Source: CAVORB01 sp963736235 (lineage in GTDB: Bacteria; Pseudomonadota; Gammaproteobacteria; Chromatiales; Chromatiaceae). Taken from it: a stretch of 64,000 bases of DNA. The DNA lies in assembly GCA_963736235.1 (NCBI GenBank), contig CAVTOR010000008.1:50753-114752 (forward strand). Direction: 5' to 3'. Below the pieces are notes generated by a model that was not told the origin of the DNA, did no database searches, and worked only from the letters and a program-made list of their open reading frames with translations. Shown piece after piece: positions 49,316-58,361 of this stretch. The stretch's first letter is position 1. Each line of letters starts with the position of its first letter. The position numbers and the translations under genes are program-made.

Positions 49316-50099
49316 ATGAGTTCCGATCCGCGAAACCCGATTCTGGCCGGCCACAAGGCCCTGATCGTCGGCATCGCCAACGAGCACTCCATTGCATACG
49401 GCTGCGCCAAGGCGTTCCGGGAGCAAGGGGCGGAGCTGGCCATCACCTGCCTCAACGACAAGGCCAAGACCTCCGGTCGAGCCCTTGGCCCGGGAACTCG
49501 GCACCGAGCTGCTGCTGCCGCTTGACGTCTCCAGACCCGGTCAGCTCGAGACCGTCTTCGGTGAAATCCTGCGGACCTGGGGTCGGCTCGACACCCTCGC
49601 GCACTCCATCGCCTTCGCACCGAAGGAAGACCTGCAAGGACGCCTGGTGGACAGCTCGGCCGAGGGTTTCGCGACGGCCATGGATATCTCCTGCCACTCC
49701 TTCGTCCGCATGGCGAGGCTCGCTGAACCGCTGATGAAGGAGGGCGGTAGCCTGTTCGCCATGACCTTCCACGGCGCGCAGCAGGTCGTCGCGGGCTACA
49801 ACCTCATGGGTCCGGTCAAGGCGGCGCTCGAAGCGGTCTGCCGTTACCTCGCCGCTGAGCTCGGTCCCCAGCGTATCAGGGTGCATGCCATCTCGCCCGG
49901 CCCGCTCCAGACGCGCGCCGCGTCCGGCCTGAAGGACTTCGACCAGCTCCTCGACGAGGCGGCGCGGCGGGCACCCCTGGGGGCACTGGTGGACGTCCTC
50001 GACGTTGGCCGCCTCTGCGCCTACTTGGCGAGCCCCGGCGGGCGCCATATCACCGGCGATACCCTGTACGTGGACGCGGGCGCTCACATCATGGCCTGA
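49316..50099 (+). CDS. fabI: Enoyl-ACP reductase FabI, copy 2 (one frame break)
   Basis: This is a second NADH-dependent enoyl reductase, clearly related to copy 1 but not identical. It starts MSSDPRNPILAGHKALIVGI, then ANEHSIAYGCAKAFREQGAE, the catalytic YNLMGPVKAALE, and ends RHITGDTLYVDAGAHIMA. The frame breaks near 49475, where copy 1 reads KPHVEPLAQG and this copy KTSGRALG; a one-base change restores the family sequence (EPLARELGTELLLPLDVSRP). The regulatory or pathway difference from copy 1 is unknown. Confidence 0.87.
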
Positions 50100-50285
50100 C
50101 TGCATCGCGGACGGCGGATCGCTTCACGCATCTTCAGCATTCTCCCGCCAGCCGGTCTCTAACCCGCATGACACCGGCGTCAGAGTCCTGCGTGGCCTTG
50201 ACGATAACCACGAAGTTCATGAGGTTTTTTTCGCGGTCGCTCTTGCATGCGGCCTGTCGTCGTGTGTCGAACGGCCGCGATCGGA

Positions 50286-50639
50286 TCATTCATCGACGAT
50301 CACCTCGAACCCGCCGTAGATCATCCGCTGGCCGTCGAATGGCATGGGCTGCGCATCCGGCTGCAGGCGCGGATCGGCCATGGCGGCCTTCATGCCTCGG
50401 TCTCGGGCCTCTCGGGACGCCCAGACGATCCACGAGAAGACAACGGTCTCGTCGGGTTGGCGCTTGACCGCCATGGGAAACGACGTGACCTTGCCCTCCG
50501 GCACATCGTCTCCCCAGCACTCGACCACCTTCAATGCGCCATGCTCTTTGAACACGGCCGCCGCCTGCTCCGCGACCTGGCGGTATTTCTCTTTGTTGGC
50601 CGTCGGCACGGCCACGACGAATCCGTCGACGTATGGCAT
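50286..50639 (-). CDS. DUF1428 protein
   Basis: This is a 117-residue ferredoxin-fold protein (related to EhpF/ABM folds). It starts MPYVDGFVVAVPTANKEKYR and contains HGALKVVECWGDDVPEGKVT, VFSWIVWASREARDRGM and MPFDGQRMIYGGFEVIVD. The ATG at 50639 is chosen because the family begins MxYVDGF; an earlier ATG at 50720 adds an unrelated leader. Function is unknown. It is the first gene on the minus strand after the long plus-strand block; 50100-50285 is empty. Confidence 0.85.
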   Translation of the reverse strand: MPYVDGFVVAVPTANKEKYRQVAEQAAAVFKEHGALKVVECWGDDVPEGKVTSFPMAVKRQPDETVVFSWIVWASREARDRGMKAAMADPRLQPDAQPMPFDGQRMIYGGFEVIVDE

Positions 50640-50733
50640 GAGATTTCTCCGTTGGTCGGGTGATTCTGCACGCGCCCCGAGCCGACCCGGGATAAGGCAG
50701 GCGCGGATTGGCGGAAGCATGGCGGTCCTGCAA

Positions 50734-51234
50734 TCAATGCTCGACCGTCCACCTCAAGGCAATGGCGTATACGAATAGTACGCAGGCGATCGTGGACGAC
50801 ACGGTTCGCACGTGGTTCCAGCGCGTCCATTCAACGAGGTAACGCGCCCAGAGGCTCGTCGCTCCCGCTCCCGAGGCCTCGACATTGGCGAGGGCGTTGT
50901 TCAGGGGCACGTTGAAGGCGACGGTGACGATAAACATGCCGATCACATAGATCAGGCTGGCGGCGAATGTCGCCAGGCTGCCGGACTCGCCCCAGCCCCA
51001 GAGGGCGACGCCAGCCAGAACCAGACTGGCGAACGTCGTTCCGAAAAAGGCCGGCATGAAGAGTGAGCCAAGAATGGTCGTGTTGATCGCCTGCATCGCC
51101 GATATGCCCTGGCTTTGCTCAATCCGGGCAAGGGCGCGCATGATGAACGTGGAAAAGGCGAAGAAAACACCCGCGATCAGACCGCTGCCGATAGCGCAGA
51201 ACCAGAGTAGGAAAGTGACAAGTTTCCCCGTCAT
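50734..51234 (-). CDS. DUF1772 membrane protein
   Basis: This is a 166-residue, four-helix membrane protein: LVTFLLWFCAIGSGLIAGVF, LGSLFMPAFFGTTFASLVLA, LATFAASLIYVIGMFIVTVA and a final VSSTIACVLFVYAIAL. The motif FNVPLNNAL is typical of DUF1772, whose members include anthrone oxygenases, though most are uncharacterised. Its start codon overlaps the stop of a decayed VOC gene. It is probably co-expressed with DUF1428 downstream. Confidence 0.82.
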   Translation of the reverse strand: MTGKLVTFLLWFCAIGSGLIAGVFFAFSTFIMRALARIEQSQGISAMQAINTTILGSLFMPAFFGTTFASLVLAGVALWGWGESGSLATFAASLIYVIGMFIVTVAFNVPLNNALANVEASGAGATSLWARYLVEWTRWNHVRTVSSTIACVLFVYAIALRWTVEH

Positions 51235-51449
51235 TGCCGGGTGATCCCTGTGCCGCTGGTTACCGTGCCGTACGCATTTCTCACGGAGCAGGGCGCGACC
51301 AAGAGCATGGCGTTGATGTCCTCACTGACGATCCTGCAGACGACCGCGTCGTCCGAGAGCTTCCCTTCGAAGTCAAACCCAAGCGAACGAAAAAACAACA
51401 CGGAGTTACTCGGGTTTTCAACGCGCGGAGTGACGAGGATCTTGGTTGC
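51231..51449 (-). pseudogene. VOC-family (glyoxalase-fold) gene remnant
   Basis: On the minus strand a frame reads ATKILVTPRVENPSNSVLFF, RSLGFDFEGKLSDDAVVCRI and VSEDINAMLLVAP, matching the first half of VOC proteins (K-I-F-V-N-L-P-V-x-D-L-x-x-S-x-x-F-F then LGF). There is no start codon: a stop lies nine codons upstream of the fragment. After MLLVAP the sequence is unrelated and stops inside the DUF1772 start. It is a truncated relic. The next 245 bases (51450-51694) hold no recognisable gene. Confidence 0.65.
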
Positions 51450-51694
51450 CGCGGGGGCCTCCCCGTCAGGAGATCAGGAACGAGCGGCGACCGGACCGAT
51501 CAAGCATTCCCGGCGCCCGCCGGGGCGCAAGGCTGGCTTAGCCGGGTCTACCGGGCGGGACAGGATGGCCATGGTGAGCCCGCGACTCGCTTTTCCCGAG
51601 ATAGATCACTTTGACGTGCCCGTCGGGAATCTCCCGGACCAGGGCGCAGATCTGCTCGATCGGAGACTTCCTGTTGTAGATATCCAGGGCAACT

Positions 51695-52288
51695 TTATTC
51701 GACCTCGAAAGAATAGCGTTCGCGCATTTCCTGCATGCTCCAGGTGGGCGAGCAGTAGGCGACGATTCTGGCCTCTTGGTCGAACAGCAGGAACAGGGGC
51801 TTCTGGTGCACCTTCAGGGCGTACACCGAGCGGATCAGGGCGGGATAGTCCTCGCAGCCGCGATACTCCCGGCTCAGGCTGCCGACAAAACGGGAGAAAG
51901 CGGCTTCACTGCGCAGGAGCGCGACCGGGACCTTGAGACAGGTGGGACCCTCGGCGATCTGGTCCGAGGTCAGACCGGCTGAGGCCGCGAACTTGAGCGC
52001 CTCCCGGGTGACGTCGACCTGTTTCATGGCCTTCGCGAGCGCCTTGAGCATCTCGTCGTCCTTGGGCAGGATTTCGCCATCCTGGTCGTACTCGATCGAC
52101 ATCATGTCGACGAACTCGCTGAACGAGAGCGACCCGTTACCGAGCAGCCTCGCGATCTCGAGGCGCAGCCTGTCCAGGATCGGACCTATGGCGCCGTATT
52201 TCGGATCGGCCGCGAGGAAATCGTCGAAGAAGACCTCCGGATCGATCCGATCCAGCCCGTGATGTGAAATATCACCCGTAGTTTCCAT
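51695..52288 (-). CDS. Hypothetical protein
   Basis: This is a 197-residue soluble, acidic protein: METTGDISHHGLDRIDPEVF, then an EF-hand-like but non-canonical segment SIEYDQDGEILPKDDEMLKA, and SLSREYRGCEDYPALIRSVY near the C-terminus. It shows good coding character, with no signal or membrane helix. I do not recognise a family. The flanking 52289-52474 is empty. Confidence 0.6.
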   Translation of the reverse strand: METTGDISHHGLDRIDPEVFFDDFLAADPKYGAIGPILDRLRLEIARLLGNGSLSFSEFVDMMSIEYDQDGEILPKDDEMLKALAKAMKQVDVTREALKFAASAGLTSDQIAEGPTCLKVPVALLRSEAAFSRFVGSLSREYRGCEDYPALIRSVYALKVHQKPLFLLFDQEARIVAYCSPTWSMQEMRERYSFEVE

Positions 52289-52474
52289 CGATCATCCCAA
52301 GGCATGGACATCGGCAGCGTCTGGCGAGGGCCAATGCCCGAGGCGTGGCCCCTGGATGGCGTTTCAGCTTCGCCAGCAACGCAAGATCGCAAGAAGTATG
52401 GCATGTCCGGTTCCGGGATGTACCCGCGCCGGCAGCGGAAACCCAACGCCCTTCGCCGACGCGGGTTTCGGCGC

Positions 52475-53569
52475 TCAGGCATCGTCGCCGAACAGCGAGA
52501 GCTGGGCACCGGCGGCCCCGGGACGGCGAAACCGGGACGTATCCAGCTCCCAGCTCTCACCGTCCACGCCCAGACCCAGCCGCCGCGCGGCCAGGTCGAA
52601 ACGCCTTTGCAACAGCTCGGCGACCGGGCCGGTTCCCGTGAAGCGCGTGCCGAAGCGCGCGTCGTTGAGCTTGCCCTGCCGGCACTGCCGGATCAGGCTC
52701 AAGACCTTGGCGGCCCGCTCCGGGTAATGGGTCTCCAGCCAATCGCCAAACAGCTCCTTGATCTCCAAGGGGAGCCGAATCAACAGGCTGCCCGCGCGTG
52801 TCGCGCCCGCCTCCGCAGCCGCCTCCAGCACCCGTTCCAGGTCCGCGTCGGTGAGGCCGGGAATCAGCGGCGACACCAGCACCGCGACCGGAACCCCGGC
52901 GTCGGCCAGGGCGCGGATGGTCTCCAGGCGCCGGATGGGCGATGCGGCCCGCGGCTCCAGGCGCCGGGCGAGCGCCGCGTCGAGGGTGGTAATGGAGACC
53001 TGGACCGCCGCCAGGCGCTGGGAGGCCATCTCCGCCAGCAGATCAAGATCCCGCAGCACGCCGGCGGATTTGGTGGTGATCGCCACCGGGTGGCGGCACG
53101 CGCTCAACACTTGGAGGAGCCCGCGCGTGATGCCGAGATGCCGCTCCACCGGCTGGTAGGGATCGGTATTGGCCCCGAGCACGATCACCTCGGGCCGGTA
53201 GCCGGGCGCGGCAAGCTCCCGCTCCAGCAGCGTCGCCGCATCCGGCTTGTAGAACAGCCGGCTCTCGAAATCGAGCCCCGGCGAGAGCCCCAGCCAGGCA
53301 TGGGACGGGCGCGCGTAGCAGTAGACGCAACCATGCTCGCAGCCGCGGTAGGGGTTGATGGAGCGGTCGAAGGGGATGTCCGGCGACTGGTTGCGGCTGA
53401 TGACGGTGCGGCTGGTGTCCACCGCGAGCTCGGTGCGCGGTCCCGCTTCCTGCTCCCGGGGCCAGCCGTCGTCGAACGGCTCCCGCTGATGCTCCGCGTA
53501 ACGGCTTTCAGGATTGCCGACGGCGCCGCGGCCGCGCGCCGACCTGGGTGGATGTGGAAGATCTGTCAT
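52475..53569 (-). CDS. PA0069-family radical SAM protein
   Basis: This is a 364-residue radical SAM enzyme related to spore photoproduct lyase-like proteins. The cluster motif is GCEHGCVYCYARPSH (CxxxCxxC) after NPYRGCEHG. SITTLDAALARRLEPRAASP and VLVSPLIPGLTDADLERVL are typical of the family. The N-terminal leader carries PPRSARGRGAVGNPESRYAE, which precedes the core in other members. The frame is intact. The substrate is unknown. Confidence 0.9.
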   Translation of the reverse strand: MTDLPHPPRSARGRGAVGNPESRYAEHQREPFDDGWPREQEAGPRTELAVDTSRTVISRNQSPDIPFDRSINPYRGCEHGCVYCYARPSHAWLGLSPGLDFESRLFYKPDAATLLERELAAPGYRPEVIVLGANTDPYQPVERHLGITRGLLQVLSACRHPVAITTKSAGVLRDLDLLAEMASQRLAAVQVSITTLDAALARRLEPRAASPIRRLETIRALADAGVPVAVLVSPLIPGLTDADLERVLEAAAEAGATRAGSLLIRLPLEIKELFGDWLETHYPERAAKVLSLIRQCRQGKLNDARFGTRFTGTGPVAELLQRRFDLAARRLGLGVDGESWELDTSRFRRPGAAGAQLSLFGDDA

Positions 53570-53718
53570 GAGCCGCGACCCTTGGCTTGCAAACGACCGC
53601 CGCGAGCGGCTGCGGCCGGCCCCCCACCGCGGCGTTCCAGCCCTGTGGCCCGCAATGGCCGCTGTTCGCTATAGTTTGACCGTTCCCCATCCCGAATTCA
53701 CCGAGGAGACAGCGCGAA

Positions 53719-54307
53719 ATGGCCGTAAAGAAGATCCTGATGCTGGTAGGCGACTTCGTAGAGGACTACGAGGTCATGGTGCCCTTTCAGATGCTCCTGA
53801 TGGTCGGACACGAGGTCCACGCCGTCTGCCCCGACAAAAAGCCTGGCGACAGCGTGCGCACGGCCGTGCACGACTTCGAGGGCGACCAGACCTACAGCGA
53901 GAAGCCCGGGCACAACTTCGCCATCAACGCCGACTTCGCCCGCGTTGACCCCGCTGCGTACGACGCCCTGGTGATCCCCGGCGGGCGCGCGCCGGAGTAC
54001 CTGCGCCTCAACCAGCGGCTGATCGAGATCGTCCAGCACTTCTTCGCAGGCCGACAAACCCATCGCCTCGATCTGTCACGGCCAGCAGATTCTGGTGGCC
54101 GCGGGGGTACTGGAGGGCCGAAACGCCACCGCCTACCCGGCGGTCAAGCCCGACATCGAGCGCGCGGGCGGTTGCTGGTGCGAGGTCAACGAGACCTTCT
54201 CCAACGCCCACGTCGACGGCAACCTGGTTACGGCGCCCGCATGGCCGGCGCATCCGGAGTGGATTCGCAAGTTCCTGGAGGTGCTGGGGACGCGGATCGA
54301 GCCCTGA
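53719..54307 (+). CDS. DJ-1/PfpI-family protein (one frame break)
   Basis: This is a class I glutamine-amidotransferase-like fold. It starts MAVKKILMLVGDFVEDYEVM and reads GHEVHAVCPDKKPGDS and DALVIPGGRAPEYLRLN. Near 54047 the frame breaks: removing one base in TTCGCAGG gives FEADKPIASICHGQQILVA with the nucleophilic Cys elbow. It then continues AYPAVKPDIERAGGCWCEVN to RKFLEVLGTRIEP. Its stop overlaps the next gene by one base. It is probably a protease, glyoxalase or deglycase-like stress protein. Confidence 0.88.
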
Positions 54308-54738
54308 TGCGTCACCTGGCGTTCGTCTACGGCACCCTGCTCGCGGGGGAGGTCAACCACCACCTGCTGGCGGGGGCCGAGCTGCTCGGTCCGCACCGCA
54401 CCGAGCCCTGCTTCACCATGTTTCAGCTCGGCGCTTACCCGGGGGTAGCGAGGGGCGGAAACACGGCAATCGCCGGCGAGGTCTACCGGATCTACGCGGG
54501 AGACCTTGAGCGGCTAGACCGGCTGGAGGACTACCCGCGACTGTACGACCGCACCCTGATCCCCTCCCCTTACGGCCGCGCATGGATCTACCTCTACCGC
54601 GGGCGCATCCGGGGCCGGCCGGTGATACGCTCGGGCGACTGGCGCGGACTGACCGCCGACGGCGACTCCTTCCGCGCGGCCGCGGCCCGCACCGCCCGCG
54701 ATCCCAAGAACCCCCGCTGGCGCGAGCGCTTCGCCTGA
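54307..54738 (+). CDS. Gamma-glutamylcyclotransferase-fold protein
   Basis: This is a 143-residue GGCT/AIG2-type protein. It begins MRHLAFVYGTLLAGEVNHHL, the YGTL motif. The catalytic acid lies in GEVYRIYAGDLERLDRLEDY, and YDRTLIPSPYGRAWIYLYRG follows. It overlaps the DJ-1 stop by one base (TGATG), so it is the second gene of a small operon that continues into OsmC and cupin genes. Activity on glutathione or gamma-glutamylamines is inferred only. Confidence 0.85.
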   Translation: MRHLAFVYGTLLAGEVNHHLLAGAELLGPHRTEPCFTMFQLGAYPGVARGGNTAIAGEVYRIYAGDLERLDRLEDYPRLYDRTLIPSPYGRAWIYLYRGRIRGRPVIRSGDWRGLTADGDSFRAAAARTARDPKNPRWRERFA

Positions 54739-54772
54739 CGCCCGGCACCGCAATCTTAAAGAGGAAACCCAG

Positions 54773-55234
54773 ATGTCCGAAGAAGGTCGCTTCACCATCC
54801 ACCTGGAACAGCAGGAAGACTATCAGATCACTGTGCGCTTCGACTGGAAGAAGGCGGCGGAGCTGCTCATGGACGAGCCCCCGCCGCTGGGCGAGGCCTC
54901 GGGACCCAACGCCTCCCGCCTGCTCGCGGCGGCCGCCGCCAATTGCCTGAGCGCGAGCCTGCTCTACTGTCTCGCCAAGGAAGAGCCGCCGGCCAACAGC
55001 CTCAAGACCGAGGCCACCTGCATCCTGATCCGCAACGAGAAGAAGCGCCTGCGCATCGGCGGCATGGAGGTCAAGCTGATCGTGAGCGAGGAGCTCAAGG
55101 GCTCGAAGCGTTTCGATCGCTGCAAGACCCTGTTCGAGGACTTCTGCGTGGTCAGCGCCAGCATCCGCGAGGGCATCCCGATCAAGGTCTCGGTGCAGGA
55201 CCAGACGGGAGAGGTGCTGCACAGCTCGGGATGA
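54773..55234 (+). CDS. OsmC-family peroxiredoxin-like protein
   Basis: This is a 153-residue OsmC/Ohr-fold protein: RFTIHLEQQEDYQITVRFDW, then GPNASRLLAAAAANCLSASL with the first Cys and KRFDRCKTLFEDFCVVSASI with the second Cys of the thiol pair. It reduces peroxides in related proteins. GAGGAAACC precedes the ATG. Its stop overlaps the cupin gene start (55231-55234). Confidence 0.88.
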   Translation: MSEEGRFTIHLEQQEDYQITVRFDWKKAAELLMDEPPPLGEASGPNASRLLAAAAANCLSASLLYCLAKEEPPANSLKTEATCILIRNEKKRLRIGGMEVKLIVSEELKGSKRFDRCKTLFEDFCVVSASIREGIPIKVSVQDQTGEVLHSSG

Positions 55235-55533
55235 CCGTGCTGGACCTCGACCGGGTGTCCGACGATTGGCGGGCGCGGGGATTCGGCTGCGACATCTGGA
55301 CCGATCCGCCGGGCCAGGTGTGGGCGGATTTCGTGCACGCCGTCGACGAGCTGGTGATGCCCGTCGCGGGGGAGGTCGAGATCGAGATGCAGGGACGCAG
55401 GCTCCGCCGGCGGTCGGCGAGGAGGTCCTCATCCCCGCTGGCGTCTCCCATACCGTGCGCAACCCGGGTAACATGCCAGAACCGCTGGTGCTACGGTTAC
55501 CGCCAGACGCGCCGGGACGCGTCGCGGCTTTGA
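55231..55533 (+). CDS. Cupin-domain protein (two compensating frame breaks)
   Basis: This is a small cupin of about 100 residues. It starts MTVLDLDRVSDDWRARGFGC and continues FVHAVDELVMPVAGEVEIEM. One added C near 55405 gives RLRPAVGEEVLIPAGVSHTV (the second metal-binding cupin motif with PAGVSH). A second indel near 55475 returns to NRWCYGYRQTRRDASRL. The metal ligands in motif 1 are less clear. It is the last gene of the DJ-1/GGCT/OsmC/cupin run, and codon use is uniform. Confidence 0.8.
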   Translation: MTVLDLDRVSDDWRARGFGCDIWTDPPGQVWADFVHAVDELVMPVAGEVEIEMQGRRLRRRSARRSSSPLASPIPCATRVTCQNRWCYGYRQTRRDASRL

Positions 55534-55585
55534 ACATCCGGCCCAGAGTGTGGATCATGGGCGCAACGCCAGACGCGGAGCGGCC

Positions 55586-57333
55586 ATGTCCCTGTTCACA
55601 TCCGATCGTATCCTGGTCGCCGGTTCGGGCCATATCGCCGAATACCTGTTCCAGCGCCTGCGCGCCGGGGACCGGCCCGCCAAACGGATAGCGGATGCCC
55701 TGCCCTCGGTCCGCGCCCTGCGCTCGGCCGAGACCCTGATCCTGGCGGACCCCCTCGCCCGACCTCGATCCGCTGGCGGCGAGACTGGAAGAGATCTGCG
55801 CTCGGCGCACGCCGAAACCGGCCGCCGCTGCGGTTGATCCTGGTCCACTGCGGCGCGCCCGCCCCTGCCCTGCCGCGGCTCCCCGCCGACGCGCCCGCCA
55901 CGCTGGAGACCTTCGACCTCGAGTATCAGGCCGCCCGCTCCTGCCTCGCCCGCTGGCCACTGCACGCCGGCATGGATCCGCCGTTCGGACAGACCGTGCA
56001 CCTACTGATCGCCGGCACCGCCCGGCCGGCCCGCGCGCTCGCGGTGCACGCCCTGCGCCTGATCCACTACGGGGATCGCCTGCCGGTGCTGACCTTCTGC
56101 AGCCCCGACCCCGAGGCGCAGCGGGCGGAGTGGGAGGCGAGCTTTCCGCAAGCGGATCAGTTCTGCCGCCTGCGCTTCACCACGCCCGAGCGCCCCGATC
56201 TCATCGACCAGCCTCCGGTCACGGGGGTCTATGTCTGCGAGGATGTGCCGGAGCATGGCCTCGAGACCGCGCGCAAGCTGGCGGACCTGATCTCAGCGCA
56301 GCAAGCGGTATCCCCGGCCATCCACCTGGAGGTCGGCGAAGCCGAGCCGGCGGGAAGCGTGGCCGACTGGGACGGCCAGATCATGCCCTTCTCCTGGCTG
56401 CGTGACGCCTGCCGCCCGGAGGTACTGCTCGACCGCCAGGGAGACGAGCTGGCGCGGGTGATCCACGACCATTACCAGGACAGCATCGCGGCGCAGGGAC
56501 GGGACCCGTCCGAGGAGCCCGCCGGGCTCCCCTGGGAAGCCCTGCCCGCCTCCTACCGCAACGCAAACCGTCATCAGGCGGATCACCTGTGGGCGAAGCT
56601 CGCCGTCACCGACTGCAGGGCGGTGCCCGAGGAGCTGGTGGAATCCTTTGCCTTCGCGCCCCTGGAGGGGGAGCGCCTCGCCGTCATCGAGCACGCGCGC
56701 TGGGCGGCGGACCGTTACCTGGACGGCTGGACCTACGCCCCGGTGCGGGACAACGCGCGCAAGCACCACCCGCAGCTCATCCCCTACGAGCAGCTGAGCG
56801 GACCCATGAAGGACCTGGACCGCTTCGCCGTGCGCCTCGCCCCGACCCTGCTGGCGCGCTCGGGGCGCGGAATCGTGCGCATGCTGATCGTCGGCATACC
56901 CCCGGTGGACGCGACGCGGACGGAGATCAACCGGCTGCCGCCGCTCGCGGACCAGGCCCTGGAACGCCTGTCGCGCCGATACCCGGACCGCAGCCTGGTG
57001 CTGGCCTCGCCCCTGCAGGACGCGACGTCCCGCATGCTGGTGCGCCGGGGTATCGAGCACTACGCGGCCGGGCTCTTTCTCCTCTGCCCGGCCCCCCTGC
57101 CCAGGACCCTGGCCGCGCAGCCGGACGACGATGCCCGCCGCGACCTGCTGGAGCTGGCGGCCCGCGCCGAGCGACGGATCGCGCTCGGCGGCGAGATCGA
57201 GCTCGCGCGCTGGCTCGATCGCCGCGCCGAGATCACCCTCGCCGTGGGCGCGGCGACGGGGAAAGCCGGGGAAGGAAAGCGGGTCCGCATCGACCCGGAG
57301 GCGCGCGAGCTGGAGTGGAGTTTCGAGTACTGA
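55586..57333 (+). CDS. RyR-domain protein with Rossmann-like N-terminus (one frame break)
   Basis: This is a protein of about 580 residues. The start MSLFTSDRILVAGSGHIAEY shows a GxGxxxE nucleotide-binding loop, and a second such fold follows as TVHLLIAGTARPARALAVHA. In the middle a ryanodine-receptor (RyR) repeat is clear: VIEHARWAADRYLDGWTYAP, VRDNARKHHPQLIPYEQL and GPMKDLDRFAVRLAP. The C-terminal part is alpha/beta (RMLIVGIPPVDATRTEINRL). The frame breaks near 55760 (ADPLARP then DLDPLAARLEEI). The fold suggests a TrkA/RCK-like ligand sensor, but no channel gene is adjacent. Confidence 0.82.
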
Positions 57334-57364
57334 GCCGGAATGCCGCGGCGGTTCGCCGAAACGT

Positions 57365-58276
57365 TCAGTCGCGCAGCTCGCGCCCGGTCAGGCGAAGGAA
57401 GACGTCCTCCAGGCCCGCCGGGCGGTGCAGGAAGGTCGTGCCGCGAGCCTGCTGGAGGTGGGCGATCAGGGGGGCGGGCTGCCGCGTGTAGCAGTAGAGG
57501 CTGGTGCCGAGGCGCTCCAGGCGGCAGCCCTGCGCCTCGGCCACGGCGGCGAAGCCGTCGCCATCGCCGCCGCGGATCTCGATCACCTCGGGCTCCACGT
57601 GACCCGCGATCAGCTCTCGCGGCGAGCCCTGATCCAGTATCCGCCCGCGGTCCATGATCACCAGCTCATCGCACAGGCGCTCCGCCTCCTCCATGTAGTG
57701 GGTCGTGAGCAGCAGGGTCATGCCGCGGGCGCGCAGGTCCGAGAGCCGCGACCAGATCACGTGGCGGGCCTGGGGATCGAGCCCGGTGGTGGGCTCGTCC
57801 AGCACCAGCATCTCCGGGCGGTTGATCAGGGCGCGCGCGATGGTGAGCCGCCGCTTCATGCCGCCGGAAAGGGTATCGGTCTTCGCCCGGCGGCGCTCGG
57901 TCAGGGCGGCGAAGTCGAGCAGCTCGCCGATGCGGGCGCGCGCCTCCGCGCCCGGGATGCCGAAGTAGCTGGCGTAGACCTCCAGGTTCTCCTCGACCGT
58001 GAAGTCCGGGTCCAGGTTGTCCGCCTGGGGGACGACGCCGATGCGGGCGCGGATCTCGCGCCCCTGTTCCGGCACCGATAGCCCGAACACCCTGAGCTCG
58101 CCGCCATCCTTGGGCGTGACGCCCAGGATCATGCGCAGGGTCGTCGTCTTGCCGGCGCCGTTCGGTCCGAGGAAACCGAAGCAGCGGCCCTTGGCGATGG
58201 CGAAGGACACGCCGTCGACGGCGGTGTAGCTGCCGTAGCGCTTGACCAGGCCGCTGGCGCTGACCTCTGGCTGCAT
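57365..58276 (-). CDS. ABC transporter ATP-binding protein, NodI/DrrA type
   Basis: The 303-residue ATPase has Walker A LGPNGAGKTTTLRMILG, Q-loop VVPQADNLDPDF, signature LSGGMKRRLTIARAL, Walker B MLVLDEPTTGLD and H-loop LLLTTHYMEEAE. A C-terminal extension ends LTGRELRD. The start is taken at ATG 58276 (MQPEVSASGLVKRYG); a GTG at 58291 is also possible. It is normally followed by an ABC-2 permease (NodJ), which is absent here: the next gene downstream converges from the other strand. The transported substrate is unknown. Confidence 0.9.
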   Translation of the reverse strand: MQPEVSASGLVKRYGSYTAVDGVSFAIAKGRCFGFLGPNGAGKTTTLRMILGVTPKDGGELRVFGLSVPEQGREIRARIGVVPQADNLDPDFTVEENLEVYASYFGIPGAEARARIGELLDFAALTERRRAKTDTLSGGMKRRLTIARALINRPEMLVLDEPTTGLDPQARHVIWSRLSDLRARGMTLLLTTHYMEEAERLCDELVIMDRGRILDQGSPRELIAGHVEPEVIEIRGGDGDGFAAVAEAQGCRLERLGTSLYCYTRQPAPLIAHLQQARGTTFLHRPAGLEDVFLRLTGRELRD

Positions 58277-58361
58277 GCCCTCTTCGTTCACGGTTGCGGA
58301 GGATCCTGGTTGACTGCCGGCGGGTCGCCATTCTAACGCCGGCCGCGAGGGTCGGCATGGC

